64,000 nt of DNA from JANQMX01 sp965247175. GTDB taxonomy: Bacteria > Pseudomonadota > Alphaproteobacteria > Kiloniellales > DSM-21159. Shown piece after piece: positions 23,775 through 32,564 of the stretch. The notes under the pieces were generated by a model, which was not told the origin of the DNA, ran no database searches, and saw only the letters and a list, made by a program, of their open reading frames with translations. Location of the stretch: positions 4,650,001 through 4,714,000 of the forward strand of contig OZ252006.1 in the NCBI GenBank assembly GCA_965247175.1, in the 5' to 3' direction. Both the position numbers and the translations under genes were made by a program. Numbering within the stretch: the stretch's first letter is position 1; each line of letters begins with the position of its first letter.

Positions 23775-24542
23775 CTACCGCTCCCAAACCATCCCGGTGA
23801 TGCGGGGGTCGGCGGCGAAGGTCTCGCGGTCGAAGGCTAGGGCTTGGCGAGGGAAGTCGCAGAGAGCCTGGATGCCGCTGGCACGCAGGTAGATGCGCCA
23901 TGTCTGCGGTTCTTTCGGCGCCTTGTCCGTAAAGGCACGGCAGGTGAGCAGCGCCAAGTTGGCGTAACCACTGGGGTCGCGCACGGAGCGATAGCGAAGC
24001 ATCTCGATCTCCCCTGTCCGCGCCGTTTCAGCCAGGCTCTGGCAAGCTTCGTAGTCGCTGCGTTGACACCAAAGCGCTTCATCGCGGTCGAGCGGCGGTC
24101 GAGTCAGGTCCAAGCCGCGTGTGGTGACATAGCCCACGGCAAAGGCGGTGTACTCGCCGGGGTTGGCGGGCCACGGCGTGTCCGGCGACTCGGCATAGAA
24201 GAGCAATCGCTGGAAGGCCAACTCGGCGGCCGCAGTCTCGATGCGCTCGGAGGCGTAGTAGACTCCTTCAGTAAAGCCGCTGCGGCGGAAGCGAGAACCG
24301 AAGGGGTAGGGCGCGCCGTAGCGGAAGGGCGTCGCAAGCAGGTAGTGCAGGTGGCGGCAGTCCTGAGGAACAGGCGGCTTGGCCGCTTCGACAAGGCCCT
24401 CGAGAAGCGCCTGCTCTTCCAGGTCGTCGACCAGCTTCAGGGTCGAGACGCGGTGCTGCGCTTCGACGAAGCGCCAGCAATCGCCCCGCAGGCGCTGCGC
24501 GCTAGACGAGAGCGCGTCGGGCGTCCAGGTAGTCGATGACAT
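23775..24542 (-). CDS. RES-domain toxin (NAD+-consuming type)
   Basis: 255 residues from ATG 24542, which lies 41 bases inside the antitoxin gene. The RES fold is recognisable: GDCWRFVEAQHRVSTLKLVD, FRYGAPYPFGSRFRRSGFTE, GVYYASERIETAAAELAFQR and the C-terminal SYLA-like segment DPSGYANLALLTC. Arg, Tyr and Glu in these blocks form the expected active site. RES toxins degrade NAD+ and arrest growth until neutralised by the Xre/MbcA-type antitoxin encoded just upstream. The overlapping frames imply translational coupling. Confidence 0.88.
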   Translation of the reverse strand: MSSTTWTPDALSSSAQRLRGDCWRFVEAQHRVSTLKLVDDLEEQALLEGLVEAAKPPVPQDCRHLHYLLATPFRYGAPYPFGSRFRRSGFTEGVYYASERIETAAAELAFQRLLFYAESPDTPWPANPGEYTAFAVGYVTTRGLDLTRPPLDRDEALWCQRSDYEACQSLAETARTGEIEMLRYRSVRDPSGYANLALLTCRAFTDKAPKEPQTWRIYLRASGIQALCDFPRQALAFDRETFAADPRITGMVWER

Positions 24543-24882
24543 TGAGCAGGCCTGCGATGCTCTGCATCCGCTCAAGCGGTTTGGCGTCGAGCACTGTGTT
24601 GCGGTTCCGCAGCCAAGCGCGGGCGACGCCATCGTCGCCGCCGACAATGGCATCGAGCGAGCGATAGAGCCGGATGAAGAGCACCGCCAACTCGAAGGAC
24701 TTCTGACCCGGCTGCAGGCTATAGCTGCCGTGACGCATGCGCGACGCGCTGGCTTCCGAAAGGCCGAGCACCTTGGCGAGGACCTTGTTGGAGAGATCGA
24801 GCCGCTCGGCCACGCGGACAGCTGCCTTGGTCACCACCTCGGCTTCCCGCGAACCGGCTTGGACCTGAGCTGTCACAGGCAT
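24502..24882 (-). CDS. Xre/MbcA/ParS-family antitoxin of the RES toxin
   Basis: 126 residues from ATG 24882 with AAGAAAGGAAAC upstream (a TTG at 24885 is less likely). An N-terminal helical HTH (RLDLSNKVLAKVLGLSEA, SASRMRHGSYSL) is followed by the DUF2384 antitoxin domain with FELAVLFIRLYRSLDAIVGG and a C-terminal WLRNRNTVLDAKPLERMQS segment. It binds and covers the RES active site and usually autoregulates the pair. Its own promoter region holds a TCAGAA/TTCTGA inverted repeat. Confidence 0.9.
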   Translation of the reverse strand: MPVTAQVQAGSREAEVVTKAAVRVAERLDLSNKVLAKVLGLSEASASRMRHGSYSLQPGQKSFELAVLFIRLYRSLDAIVGGDDGVARAWLRNRNTVLDAKPLERMQSIAGLLNVIDYLDARRALV

Positions 24883-24897
24883 CAAAGTTTCCTTTCT

Positions 24898-24927
24898 TCA
24901 GAAATATATATGATAAAATCCTTCTGA
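24898..24927 (-). promoter_or_regulatory. Putative promoter-operator of the RES-Xre pair
   Basis: Inverted repeat TCAGAA (24898-24903) / TTCTGA (24922-24927) with an 18-base AT-rich spacer that contains TATATATG, a likely -10 region on the minus strand. It lies just upstream of the antitoxin start, as expected for autoregulation. Confidence 0.55.
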
Positions 24928-24982
24928 TGCAATGAATCATTGCGGCTAGAAACGATCAGCTTGGGGTTAGCGCCTTGGCGCT

Positions 24983-26530
24983 TCACTGTTGCAGAGACGA
25001 GATCTCGGCGTCGAAGCTGGTCAGATAGTCCTGCCAGAGCGTGGCCTCGCCGCCCTGGGCCAACGGGGCAACCAGCCCACGTCCCTTCTTAAGGATGCCG
25101 AGCGCTTCCTCCCGACGGCCCATGGCTTTCATAACCTTCCCGAGGCTGCCGAGGCCTGCAGCGAGGTCACCCTTGAGGCTCAGGTTCCCTGGCTCTTGTG
25201 CAACGAGCCGCTCGCGGATCTCAAGTGCCGCGGCGCATTGCTTGAGGGCATTCACGAGATCGCCACGAGCCAGCAGCAGTTGGCCCATCCGCGCAAGACA
25301 GAGGGAGAGGTCACGCTGCCGCGTTCCCTCCTGCGGCTGCGCCTCAGCCTGACGGGTACGGATTGCAAGCGCGGTCGCGTAGGACTGCTCCGCTGCAGCA
25401 AGATCACCTCGGGTCATCTTGATATCGCCGATCTTGATGTGGCTGCCCGAAAGGTCGCGCTGCAGGGTGGGATTGTCCGGCGCATCCGCCGCCAGGCGCT
25501 CGGCCACCGCCAGGGCCAAGGTGAAGCGGTTCTCCGCGCTGGCCAGATCGCCCTGCGCCATCTCCATCTCGCCGATCTTCATCTGGCTCGCCGCCACGTC
25601 ACGCTGCCAGCCGGCGTTGGCCTCGTCCGACTGGGCCAGGTCTTGGAAAGCGCTCAAGGCGGCATTGTGATTCTGCAGCGCACCAGTGAGATCGCCTTGA
25701 ACCCGGCGCAGCTCGCCGAGCTTGTGGTGGCTGACGGCAAGGTCACGCTGCCAAGCCGTGTTGGTCGAGTCCCTCGTCGTCAGGCGCTCGCGTATCGCCA
25801 GGGCTCGGCTATAGCTTTCCCGGGCACCGGGCAGATCGCCTCGCGCCTGCAGCAAGTCACCGATCTTCTCATGACTGAGAGAGAGTCCACGCTGCAAGCT
25901 CGGGTCGTCGGGCATCGCCTCCGCCATGCTTCCCGCCATGTCGCGGACAGTTCCGTAGCAGGAGAGCGCCCCGGCGAGATCGCCCGTCATCCGCTGCAGG
26001 TCGCCGATTTCTATCAGCAAGGCACAGCGCGTACGGGTGTCGCTTTCCGGGACAAGCGAGAGCGCGTCTTCTTGGACCTCCAAGGCCTTGGGCAAAGCGC
26101 CCGTGCGCTTCAAGAGGTGGCCCAAGTGGATCGCATCGCGGGCGTCCGAGCGGTCGAGGGTGAGAACCTTCTCGTAGGCCTGCTTGGCCAAGGCTGGATC
26201 GGCTGAAAACGCCAAGCGCCCAATACGCCGCCAATGCGCAGCGGCGGTGAGGGTTGCGGCGTCCGCCTGGGCGACCAGACGTTCCAGACCGCCGGTCAGG
26301 TTGCCCTCAGCGATCATGGCGAGCGCCAGCTTTTCTTGAGCTTCGTCCGTCTCAGCTTGGGACTCGATAGGGGCCTGCGCCGCCGCCTCGGCGCTGCTGG
26401 CTGCGATCGGCTGCGCCCGCTCATCAACCAGTGCGTCGAGCGACACATCAAGAGGTTTGGACTCAGTAACCTCCGTTTGAGTCTCGCTCGTCTGCGAGTC
26501 CAGATTCAGCGATTGTGAAGGAGTCCCCAT
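24983..26530 (-). CDS. TPR-repeat protein
   Basis: 515 residues from ATG 26530. After a ~65-residue acidic, probably disordered start come eight or more helical repeats with TPR spacing. Four of them are long, near-identical units of ~50 residues built on WQRDLAVSHHKLGELRRVQG, DLTGAL and a linker with DxxN/T. There is no signal peptide or membrane segment, so it is probably a cytoplasmic scaffold. The repeated IGDLQRMTGDLAGAL-type helices resemble kinesin-light-chain-like TPR proteins of bacteria. The partner is unknown; it lies next to, but not in, the RES-Xre pair. Confidence 0.88.
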   Translation of the reverse strand: MGTPSQSLNLDSQTSETQTEVTESKPLDVSLDALVDERAQPIAASSAEAAAQAPIESQAETDEAQEKLALAMIAEGNLTGGLERLVAQADAATLTAAAHWRRIGRLAFSADPALAKQAYEKVLTLDRSDARDAIHLGHLLKRTGALPKALEVQEDALSLVPESDTRTRCALLIEIGDLQRMTGDLAGALSCYGTVRDMAGSMAEAMPDDPSLQRGLSLSHEKIGDLLQARGDLPGARESYSRALAIRERLTTRDSTNTAWQRDLAVSHHKLGELRRVQGDLTGALQNHNAALSAFQDLAQSDEANAGWQRDVAASQMKIGEMEMAQGDLASAENRFTLALAVAERLAADAPDNPTLQRDLSGSHIKIGDIKMTRGDLAAAEQSYATALAIRTRQAEAQPQEGTRQRDLSLCLARMGQLLLARGDLVNALKQCAAALEIRERLVAQEPGNLSLKGDLAAGLGSLGKVMKAMGRREEALGILKKGRGLVAPLAQGGEATLWQDYLTSFDAEISSLQQ

Positions 26531-26835
26531 GGTGCCCGCCGATCATCAGGACCCCAGACTAGGCAACCCTGCAGCTGGTTCCAAGTACGGACTGTCCGGA
26601 CACGCCGGGCGGTAGCTAACGAAGCTCCAGGAATGGCCAAAAGACGGAAGATCTTCATTTGGGAGCCGCGTCCTCCGCAGCCGGCCCTTGATGTATCGCC
26701 TACGGTATGCGCGATACGGCACTCTCGACTTTCCGCCGATCCTTGTAACGTCGTGGCGGCCCCTGATCCGCCTTCATCACTTGCCCGTAACGCCCAGCGA
26801 TCGCAATCTCCCCTCACTGCATCGGCATCGAAGGC
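26531..26835. other. 305-base intergenic region, nothing recognised
   Basis: The divergent gap between the TPR gene and the NAD(P)-binding protein gene. Promoters for both must lie here, but no clear operator, repeat or small gene was seen. Confidence 0.4.
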
Positions 26836-27507
26836 ATGGTAAACTTGGATAGCAAACGTCTGTTGGTCATCGGCGCGAGCCGCGGCATCGGCCTGCAGGT
26901 GGTCAAGCGCGCGCTCGCGGAAGGCTACCATGTCCGAGCCTTCGCGCGAGGGGCATCCGGCATCCGGCTGTCCCATACGAACCTCGAGACGTGGCCTGGG
27001 GACGCATTGGACCGGGCTGACATAGAAGCGGCGCTGGAGGCCGTGACGGCCGTAGTCCAGGCACTTGGGATCACGCCCAGCCTGGAGAGGACCTTCCGTC
27101 CTGTCACCCTCTTCTCGGAGGCCACACGTGTGCTGCTGCCGGCCATGGCCAAAGCCGAAGTCAAACGGCTGGTCAGCATTACCGGCTTCGGGGCCGGCGA
27201 CAGCGCCCAGCATATGCGGCGCATCGAGCGCCTGCCTTTCCAGTTCTTCCTCGGCCGCGCCTATGCCGACAAGACCGTGCAGGAGCGGCTTATTCGGCAG
27301 AGCGATCGCGACTGGACGCTGGTGCGGCCGGTGGTGCTGACCAACGGCCCCCGAACCGGTCGCTATAAGGTGCTGAACAAGCCGGCAGAGTGGCGCAATG
27401 GCTTCATCTCCCGTGCCGACGTGGCTGATTTCACGATCAAGGCTTTGGATGACCCAGCGACAATTGGGAAAGCCCCGGTCGTTCTGCACGCTCCCTTGCC
27501 CCTCTAA
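26836..27507 (+). CDS. NAD(P)-binding atypical short-chain dehydrogenase
   Basis: 223 residues from ATG 26836. The Rossmann motif is LLVIGASRGIGLQVVKRALA near the N-terminus. LVSITGFGAGDSAQHM, QERLIRQSDRDWTLVRPVVL and the ISRADVADFTIKAL end are typical of the atypical SDR / NmrA-like NAD(P)H-binding group (SDR_a5). These proteins act as reductases, flavin reductases or redox sensors. The classical YxxxK pair is replaced by AYADKTVQE, whose Tyr-x3-Lys spacing (Y-A-D-K) is shortened, so catalysis is uncertain. Confidence 0.85.
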   Translation: MVNLDSKRLLVIGASRGIGLQVVKRALAEGYHVRAFARGASGIRLSHTNLETWPGDALDRADIEAALEAVTAVVQALGITPSLERTFRPVTLFSEATRVLLPAMAKAEVKRLVSITGFGAGDSAQHMRRIERLPFQFFLGRAYADKTVQERLIRQSDRDWTLVRPVVLTNGPRTGRYKVLNKPAEWRNGFISRADVADFTIKALDDPATIGKAPVVLHAPLPL

Positions 27508-28077
27508 GTCGAAACCCTCGTCGAGCGCCGTTTGAGGTTGGCTTGTCCAAATTGGGCGCTTTCTGGTGCGGCTTCTGCGTTTACCAGTTCTTCTTAGTTT
27601 TGCGCTAAATGCTGCATAAGGCGCATTGGGGCAGCCGCATTCTTGGTGGCCCAGCTCCGGCTCCCAACGGTGCGCAGACAAAGAGCGGTCCAGGACGGAT
27701 AGCCATGACCATCGCACTCCAGCTTGCCCTCCTGCTTTTCGCAGCCGTATTGGCCTATTGCTGGGCAACTCGACCAGGCCGCCCACGCCACAGGGTGCCT
27801 TTCCGTGTGCCCTCCGGCCTTGCGGCTTTCGCCCGTGTGGAGCGCGGGCGTGGCAGACGGTCTCGAGGAGCCGACCAACTCCTAAACGAGCGCATTCCCG
27901 CCGCTGCTCTTTGCCGCGTGGGACCCTACGGTCTGCCGCCAAGTGATCACGCAGCCCCTGAGCGTCGCGATCTCCGTCTTGCCCTAAGGTCCTAGCCGAG
28001 CGCAATTGCGCCATGTAGCCTGCCCTCTAGGCGCACAATGACGCCGTATTGAATGGTTATTGCCTCGCTCGTCTCGT
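27508..28077. other. 570-base intergenic region without a convincing gene
   Basis: Only low-quality frames occur. The plus-strand frame from 27705 begins with a membrane-helix-like stretch (TIALQLALLLFAAVLAYCW) and then turns arginine-rich. A shifted frame resumes with FPPLLFAAW, so a decayed small membrane protein is possible but not demonstrated. Confidence 0.3.
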
Positions 28078-29358
28078 ATGGACTGGAGATCTTCCGTGGG
28101 GCGTTCCCAGGCATGCCTTTTGCTGACGGGTTTACTGACGGCGAGCTTGATGTTGGTCGAGTCAGCAAGGCTGGCGCAGGCAGCCCAAGATGCAAAGCCA
28201 TCTGCCGCTCCGCCATCGACGAAGTCCTCTATTGCGCCGCTGGACTGTGCCGTTGCAGCGGGCCCTTGCCGCTGGGGCCGGACCTTCGGTGGAGCCGCCG
28301 AAGATCGCGCCTATGGATTGGCACGTCTGCCCGACGGCGGCTGGCTCTTGGCCGGGAACAGCCGGGAAGGTCCCGGCCTGAGTTTCGATGCCTGGCTACT
28401 GCGCCTTGACCGTGACGGGCGTTCGCTGTGGGAGCGTCGCCTTGGTGGCGCAGACACTGACCAAGTTTTTGCCGTAGCATCGACCCGTGACGGTGGCGCT
28501 GCGCTGGCGGGGCACACGCGTTCACAGGGCGCCGGCGAGAGTGACCTCTGGCTCTTTCGGCTCGATGCCCGGGGCAATCTCCTCTGGGAAAGAGTGCTGG
28601 GCGGTGCCGCTAATGAGCGGGCACGGGGCATCACGGCCGCGCCAGCAGGTGGCTTCCTTGTGAGTGGCTTCACTGGCTCGCGCGGTGCTGGCGACCGGGA
28701 TGCTTTGATCTTGCGGCTTGATGCGGCCGGCCAAGTACTTTGGGAGCGGGTGGTGGGCGGGCCAGGCGATGACGGTGCCTTCCATGCCAGCCCCCATCCA
28801 GAAGGCGGTTTTGCCATCGTCGGCTATTGGGGTGGAGAGTCCGGCTATGATCTCTGGGTGCTGCGTCTCGACGAGGCCGGTGGGGAACTCTGGAGCCGTC
28901 GATTCGACCGCAGTGCCTTCGAGGCCGCGACGGCTGTTGCCGCGCTCCCAGACGGAAGCCTTGTGGTGGCCGGCGTGACGGGAGTGCCCAACAGCTTGCA
29001 AGATAACGTCTGGCTCGCCGGCTTGGACCGAGAGGGCGCAGTGCGCTGGGAACGGGTGCTTGGCGGCCTCGCGCGTGACAATGCTTGGGCTATCACGCCG
29101 CGGCCCGCCGGTGGCGCAGTGGTGGCCGCAGCAACCTCCTCGCAGGGTGCCGGCAGTGCCGACGCCTGGCTGATTGCCGTCGATGCCGGCGGTGAGGTGG
29201 TCTGGGAGCGCATTATTGGTGGCGCCAAGTGGGACAAGCCTATGGCGCTCGAAAGCGGCGCGGATGGCGCGCTCGTGGTTGCCGGAACCACCACCACCCG
29301 AGGTGCTGGCTACGAAGACTATTGGATCTTTGAGCTCGCTCTCCCTGAGACCGAGTAG
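28078..29358 (+). CDS. Exported beta-propeller-like repeat protein
   Basis: 426 residues from ATG 28078. A signal peptide covers the first ~40 residues (LLLTGLLTASLMLVESA...AQAA). Six or seven repeats of ~50 residues follow, each with GGxxxDxAxxI, DGGxxVAGxTxSxGAG, DxWLxRLDxxG and LWERxLGG elements, for example GAGESDLWLFRLDARGNLLW. The repeat is the one seen in proteins that form multi-bladed propellers in the periplasm or on the surface. No enzymatic motif is evident. The high identity between blades suggests recent repeat expansion. Confidence 0.85.
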   Translation: MDWRSSVGRSQACLLLTGLLTASLMLVESARLAQAAQDAKPSAAPPSTKSSIAPLDCAVAAGPCRWGRTFGGAAEDRAYGLARLPDGGWLLAGNSREGPGLSFDAWLLRLDRDGRSLWERRLGGADTDQVFAVASTRDGGAALAGHTRSQGAGESDLWLFRLDARGNLLWERVLGGAANERARGITAAPAGGFLVSGFTGSRGAGDRDALILRLDAAGQVLWERVVGGPGDDGAFHASPHPEGGFAIVGYWGGESGYDLWVLRLDEAGGELWSRRFDRSAFEAATAVAALPDGSLVVAGVTGVPNSLQDNVWLAGLDREGAVRWERVLGGLARDNAWAITPRPAGGAVVAAATSSQGAGSADAWLIAVDAGGEVVWERIIGGAKWDKPMALESGADGALVVAGTTTTRGAGYEDYWIFELALPETE

Positions 29359-29478
29359 GGCGGGCGGACCGGATATCTCTCGGCCTGGGAGGCGCTGTGG
29401 TCGAGGCTGGTAGGCCCAAGCCATCGCTCTAGTTATGGTGGCAGCGCGAAGAGGAAAAAAAGACGTTTGGAGCGTGCC

Positions 29479-31470
29479 GTGACCTGCCTTCGCATTGTGT
29501 CCAGCAGCGTCATCGTGTCCCTCGTGGTGATGCTGCTCCTCGCGCCCAGTGCCGCGGCGCAAGATGTCTCGAGGATCTTCGGCGAGGACTCGTCCGAACA
29601 GCAAGGTCCGCCCATCCGGCCGGTGCGGACCGACAGCCCGCGCGATACGCTCATCACCTTCCTGCGCCTGCGCGATGAGCTGGAGGCGGCGGTCCTCGAC
29701 TACAACGCCTCACGGTCGAGCGAAGGGCACGACCAGATCACTTTACTGTTCGATCAGCTTCGCGCGCTGATCAATCTGGAAGCGGTGGCCAGCGCCTCGC
29801 GCCGGGAAGTCGGTGACGACACGGTCGCGCTGCTACTCGACATCTTCGGCCGGATCGCACTGCCGCCGCTAGGGGATGTGCCGGACGCTGAGGGCTTCGC
29901 GGATGAGGGCCTGGCGCAGTACCGCATACCCAAGACTCCTCTACGGATCACCCGCATCGAAGGCGGGGCGCGAGACGGCGAGTTTCTCTTCAACGGTCGC
30001 ACGGTTCTCGTTGCGCCGCGCTTCTATCGCGGCGTCGCAGACGTGCCTTTGCAATCGAGTCTGCCAATTCGCAGCTGGAGCGCCTCCCTGCCGCAGCTTA
30101 CCGGGCCATTGATGCCCAGCGCGGTGGTCCAAGCGATGCCACCGCGCTTGCGTGACGTGTGGATGGACACACCGATTTGGAAGGTGATTGCGACGTCGCT
30201 GGTCGCTGCACTCGCGGCGCTACTGCTCTCTGCGCTTCACCGCAGGCTATCTCGCCACGAGCCGGAAGACCGCATCAGAGCCCTGTCCTGGCGATTGCTT
30301 CGCCCGCTTTCCATCCTGCTCGTGGTTGCGGTGCTGATCCCCTTTGTCGATTTCCAGATCAACACCTCGGGCCGTTTCTCCAGCGTGGTCGACACCGTCG
30401 TTATCGTGCTGATCTATGTCTCTGCTGCTTGGCTGTTTTGGCTGGCCTGCAGGCTGTTCTTCGAGTGGATCATCCTCTCGCCGCGCATATCGGACGAGGG
30501 TCTCGATGCCAATCTGCTGCGTCTCGTCGCGGGCGCGATCGGGGTGGTCGGCGTCACGATTATCTTGGCCTACGGTGGCCAAGCACTCGGCCTACCTATC
30601 CTCAGTATCCTGGCCGGTCTCGGCATCGGCGGTTTGGCCGTCGCCCTCGCCATCCGGCCCACACTGGAAAACCTGATCGGCGGCGTCATTCTCTATATCG
30701 ACAAGCCCGTCAGGGTGGGCGACTTCTGCAGCTTCGGTGACAAGACCGGCACGGTCGAGGCCATCGGTATCCGTTCAACGCAGTTACGAGGTCTCGACCG
30801 CACGCTGGTCTCGGTCCCGAACGCCCAGTTCGCCGACATGCAGATCACGAACTGGGCGCGCTGTGATGAGATGCTGATCAGCGAGGTGATCGGCCTGCGC
30901 TATGAGACTGCGCCCGACCAGCTTCGCTATATCATGGCCAAGCTTCGGGAGATGCTGCATGCCCACCCGCGCATCAACAGTGACACCGTGCGGGTGCGCT
31001 TCTCGGGTTACGGTGATAGCTCCCTCAACGTGACCATTCGCGTCTATGCCAAGACACGTGAGTGGAACGATTTCCACGCCATTCGGGAGGATGTCCTTCT
31101 GCGCATCTATGACTTGGTGACCGAGGCGGGAAGCGGATTCGCCTTCCCATCGCGCACAGTCTACATGGGCAAGGACGACGGCCTCGACAGCCAGGCCAAG
31201 GCCAGGGTGGCCGAACGGGTGCGGGCTTGGCGTCGCGCTGGCCAGTTGCCTTTCCCGCGCTTTGCGCCGGAGCGGCTGGAACAGCTCGACGATACGCTGG
31301 ACTATCCGCCCAAGGGCTCGCCGGAGGCCGGACACGAGGACTTCGAAGCAGCAGCCGGTTTCGAGCGTCTGTCGGCGCAACCTCTACCGGACGAGGAGCC
31401 GGAGCGCGATGACGATACGCTGCGTGAAGAGGAGCCGCCAAAAGACGAGGAGGAAAAGACGCGCCGATAG
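29479..31470 (+). CDS. MscS-family mechanosensitive ion channel
   Basis: 663 residues from GTG 29479, which has GGAG 6 bases upstream; TTG 29467 is an alternative. A signal peptide (SVIVSLVVMLLLAPSAAAQ) and a ~200-residue periplasmic domain come first, followed by four or five membrane helices. The pore helix and beta domain are clear: LAGLGIGGLAVALAIRPTLE, NLIGGVILYIDKPVRVGDFC, TVEAIGIRSTQLRGLDRTLV and SVPNAQFADMQITNWAR. The C-terminal ~60 residues are acidic and disordered. The channel releases solutes on hypo-osmotic shock. It ends close to the convergent HD-domain gene. Confidence 0.95.
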   Translation: MTCLRIVSSSVIVSLVVMLLLAPSAAAQDVSRIFGEDSSEQQGPPIRPVRTDSPRDTLITFLRLRDELEAAVLDYNASRSSEGHDQITLLFDQLRALINLEAVASASRREVGDDTVALLLDIFGRIALPPLGDVPDAEGFADEGLAQYRIPKTPLRITRIEGGARDGEFLFNGRTVLVAPRFYRGVADVPLQSSLPIRSWSASLPQLTGPLMPSAVVQAMPPRLRDVWMDTPIWKVIATSLVAALAALLLSALHRRLSRHEPEDRIRALSWRLLRPLSILLVVAVLIPFVDFQINTSGRFSSVVDTVVIVLIYVSAAWLFWLACRLFFEWIILSPRISDEGLDANLLRLVAGAIGVVGVTIILAYGGQALGLPILSILAGLGIGGLAVALAIRPTLENLIGGVILYIDKPVRVGDFCSFGDKTGTVEAIGIRSTQLRGLDRTLVSVPNAQFADMQITNWARCDEMLISEVIGLRYETAPDQLRYIMAKLREMLHAHPRINSDTVRVRFSGYGDSSLNVTIRVYAKTREWNDFHAIREDVLLRIYDLVTEAGSGFAFPSRTVYMGKDDGLDSQAKARVAERVRAWRRAGQLPFPRFAPERLEQLDDTLDYPPKGSPEAGHEDFEAAAGFERLSAQPLPDEEPERDDDTLREEEPPKDEEEKTRR

Positions 31471-31477
31471 GTGGCAG

Positions 31478-31505
31478 GCCCACATGGCACGAGAGTCATG
31501 TGGGC
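31478..31505. terminator. Hairpin between convergent MscS and HD-domain genes
   Basis: Perfect 9-bp stem GCCCACATG (31478-31486) / CATGTGGGC (31497-31505) with a 10-base loop, in the 46-base gap between the stop codons. There is no strong T-run on either side, so a role in termination is probable but not secure. Confidence 0.5.
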
Positions 31506-31516
31506 AGACCGTCCTA

Positions 31517-32380
31517 TCAAGTCTCCTCTGGCGCCCCTGGGAAGGGGCCGATGCGGCTGAAGCGCTTTTCTGCCTGGAAGACGTTGTTGTAGAGGCTGGC
31601 GAGCCACTGCTTGCCTTCGGTGGTCAGTTCTAGATAGCGCAGGGCCGGCTCGATGTGGGGCTGCACGCAGCCCCAGAAGAACTCCGGATACTTGTGCAGA
31701 AGGTCGGCTGGGCTTTCGTAGCCAAGCTCTTGAGCGACGCCGATTTCGACAAACTCGTGGTACAGCGCGTTGATCTTGCGGTGGTAGAAGGGGTCGGCAA
31801 GCTGGCCGATCAAATCGGCGGCGCGGACCAGCGCTGCTTCCGAGCGCGTCTCCAGGTGGTCATCGTCGTTCGGCACCGGAAAGCGTGTGAGCTCGATCGA
31901 GCGGACGATGCGCTCCTCGTCGATGAAGCGCGAGTGCTGAAACCGCTCCCGCGCATAGATCTTGCCGCGCTCGATATGATAGGGCGACAGGAAGGCGTCC
32001 GAAGCGCCGCGCGGCGGTGTCATTCGCCGCCCTTCTTCGTCGATCACCACGTCGGTCGAGCCATCGGCTTTGCAGGCGCCACGCACGTAGCCGATGTCGT
32101 GAATCAGCAGCGCACAGGTGTAGTGCAGCCAGTCCTCCGGCGTGAGCGCTTCGGAGAGCAAGCGCCCGCGTAAGATCTGCTGGCCGACCAACGTCACCAT
32201 CATGGTGTGCTCGACATCGTGATAGAGCGCGTCGCTGTTACCGATGCGCTCCAGCACTAGGCGCGCCGCGCCGCCGAGGTACGACGCGTACTCCTGGTTA
32301 CGGTTGGAGAAATACTGGAGATAGAGGTTGGAGAGGTAGTCGCCGAGATGATCGGCCATGATCGAGGTCGGGTTCAGCAC
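31517..32380 (-). CDS. HD-domain phosphohydrolase
   Basis: 287 residues from GTG 32380, chosen because GGAGGG lies 6 bases upstream; ATG 32359 is possible. The HD metal site is visible as YHDVEHTMMV (first His), LIHDIGYVRGA (His-Asp) and a later Asp in LVRAADLIGQLADP. The family hydrolyses phosphoester bonds in nucleotides or second messengers. No GYP motif is present, so c-di-GMP hydrolysis is not indicated, and no output domain is attached. It diverges from the esterase gene. Confidence 0.85.
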   Translation of the reverse strand: MLNPTSIMADHLGDYLSNLYLQYFSNRNQEYASYLGGAARLVLERIGNSDALYHDVEHTMMVTLVGQQILRGRLLSEALTPEDWLHYTCALLIHDIGYVRGACKADGSTDVVIDEEGRRMTPPRGASDAFLSPYHIERGKIYARERFQHSRFIDEERIVRSIELTRFPVPNDDDHLETRSEAALVRAADLIGQLADPFYHRKINALYHEFVEIGVAQELGYESPADLLHKYPEFFWGCVQPHIEPALRYLELTTEGKQWLASLYNNVFQAEKRFSRIGPFPGAPEET

Positions 32381-32564
32381 TGCTCGCCCTCCTGATGGTC
32401 CGCCCGAAAGATAGCCCGCTTGCATCTCGCCGACCGAGGTCACGGGGTATCAGGGGCGGCGGACAACGATCCCAGTCTATGCGCTCACGCTCTCCGCGCC
32501 TATGCCCTATTGTGATGATTGGGGAGCTCTGGGACGTTTGGCAACCGCATGGGAGTGCACGGAC

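Noticed and set aside
27650..27990. Possible relic of a small MAPEG-like membrane protein
   Set aside because: One frame starts with a membrane helix and another ends with FPPLLFAAW, but the link needs at least one frameshift and a stop, and the similarity is too weak to call.
26506..28014. 502-codon antisense frame over the NAD(P)-binding gene
   Set aside because: No recognisable domain; the plus strand carries a clear Rossmann protein, and the frame crosses two intergenic regions.
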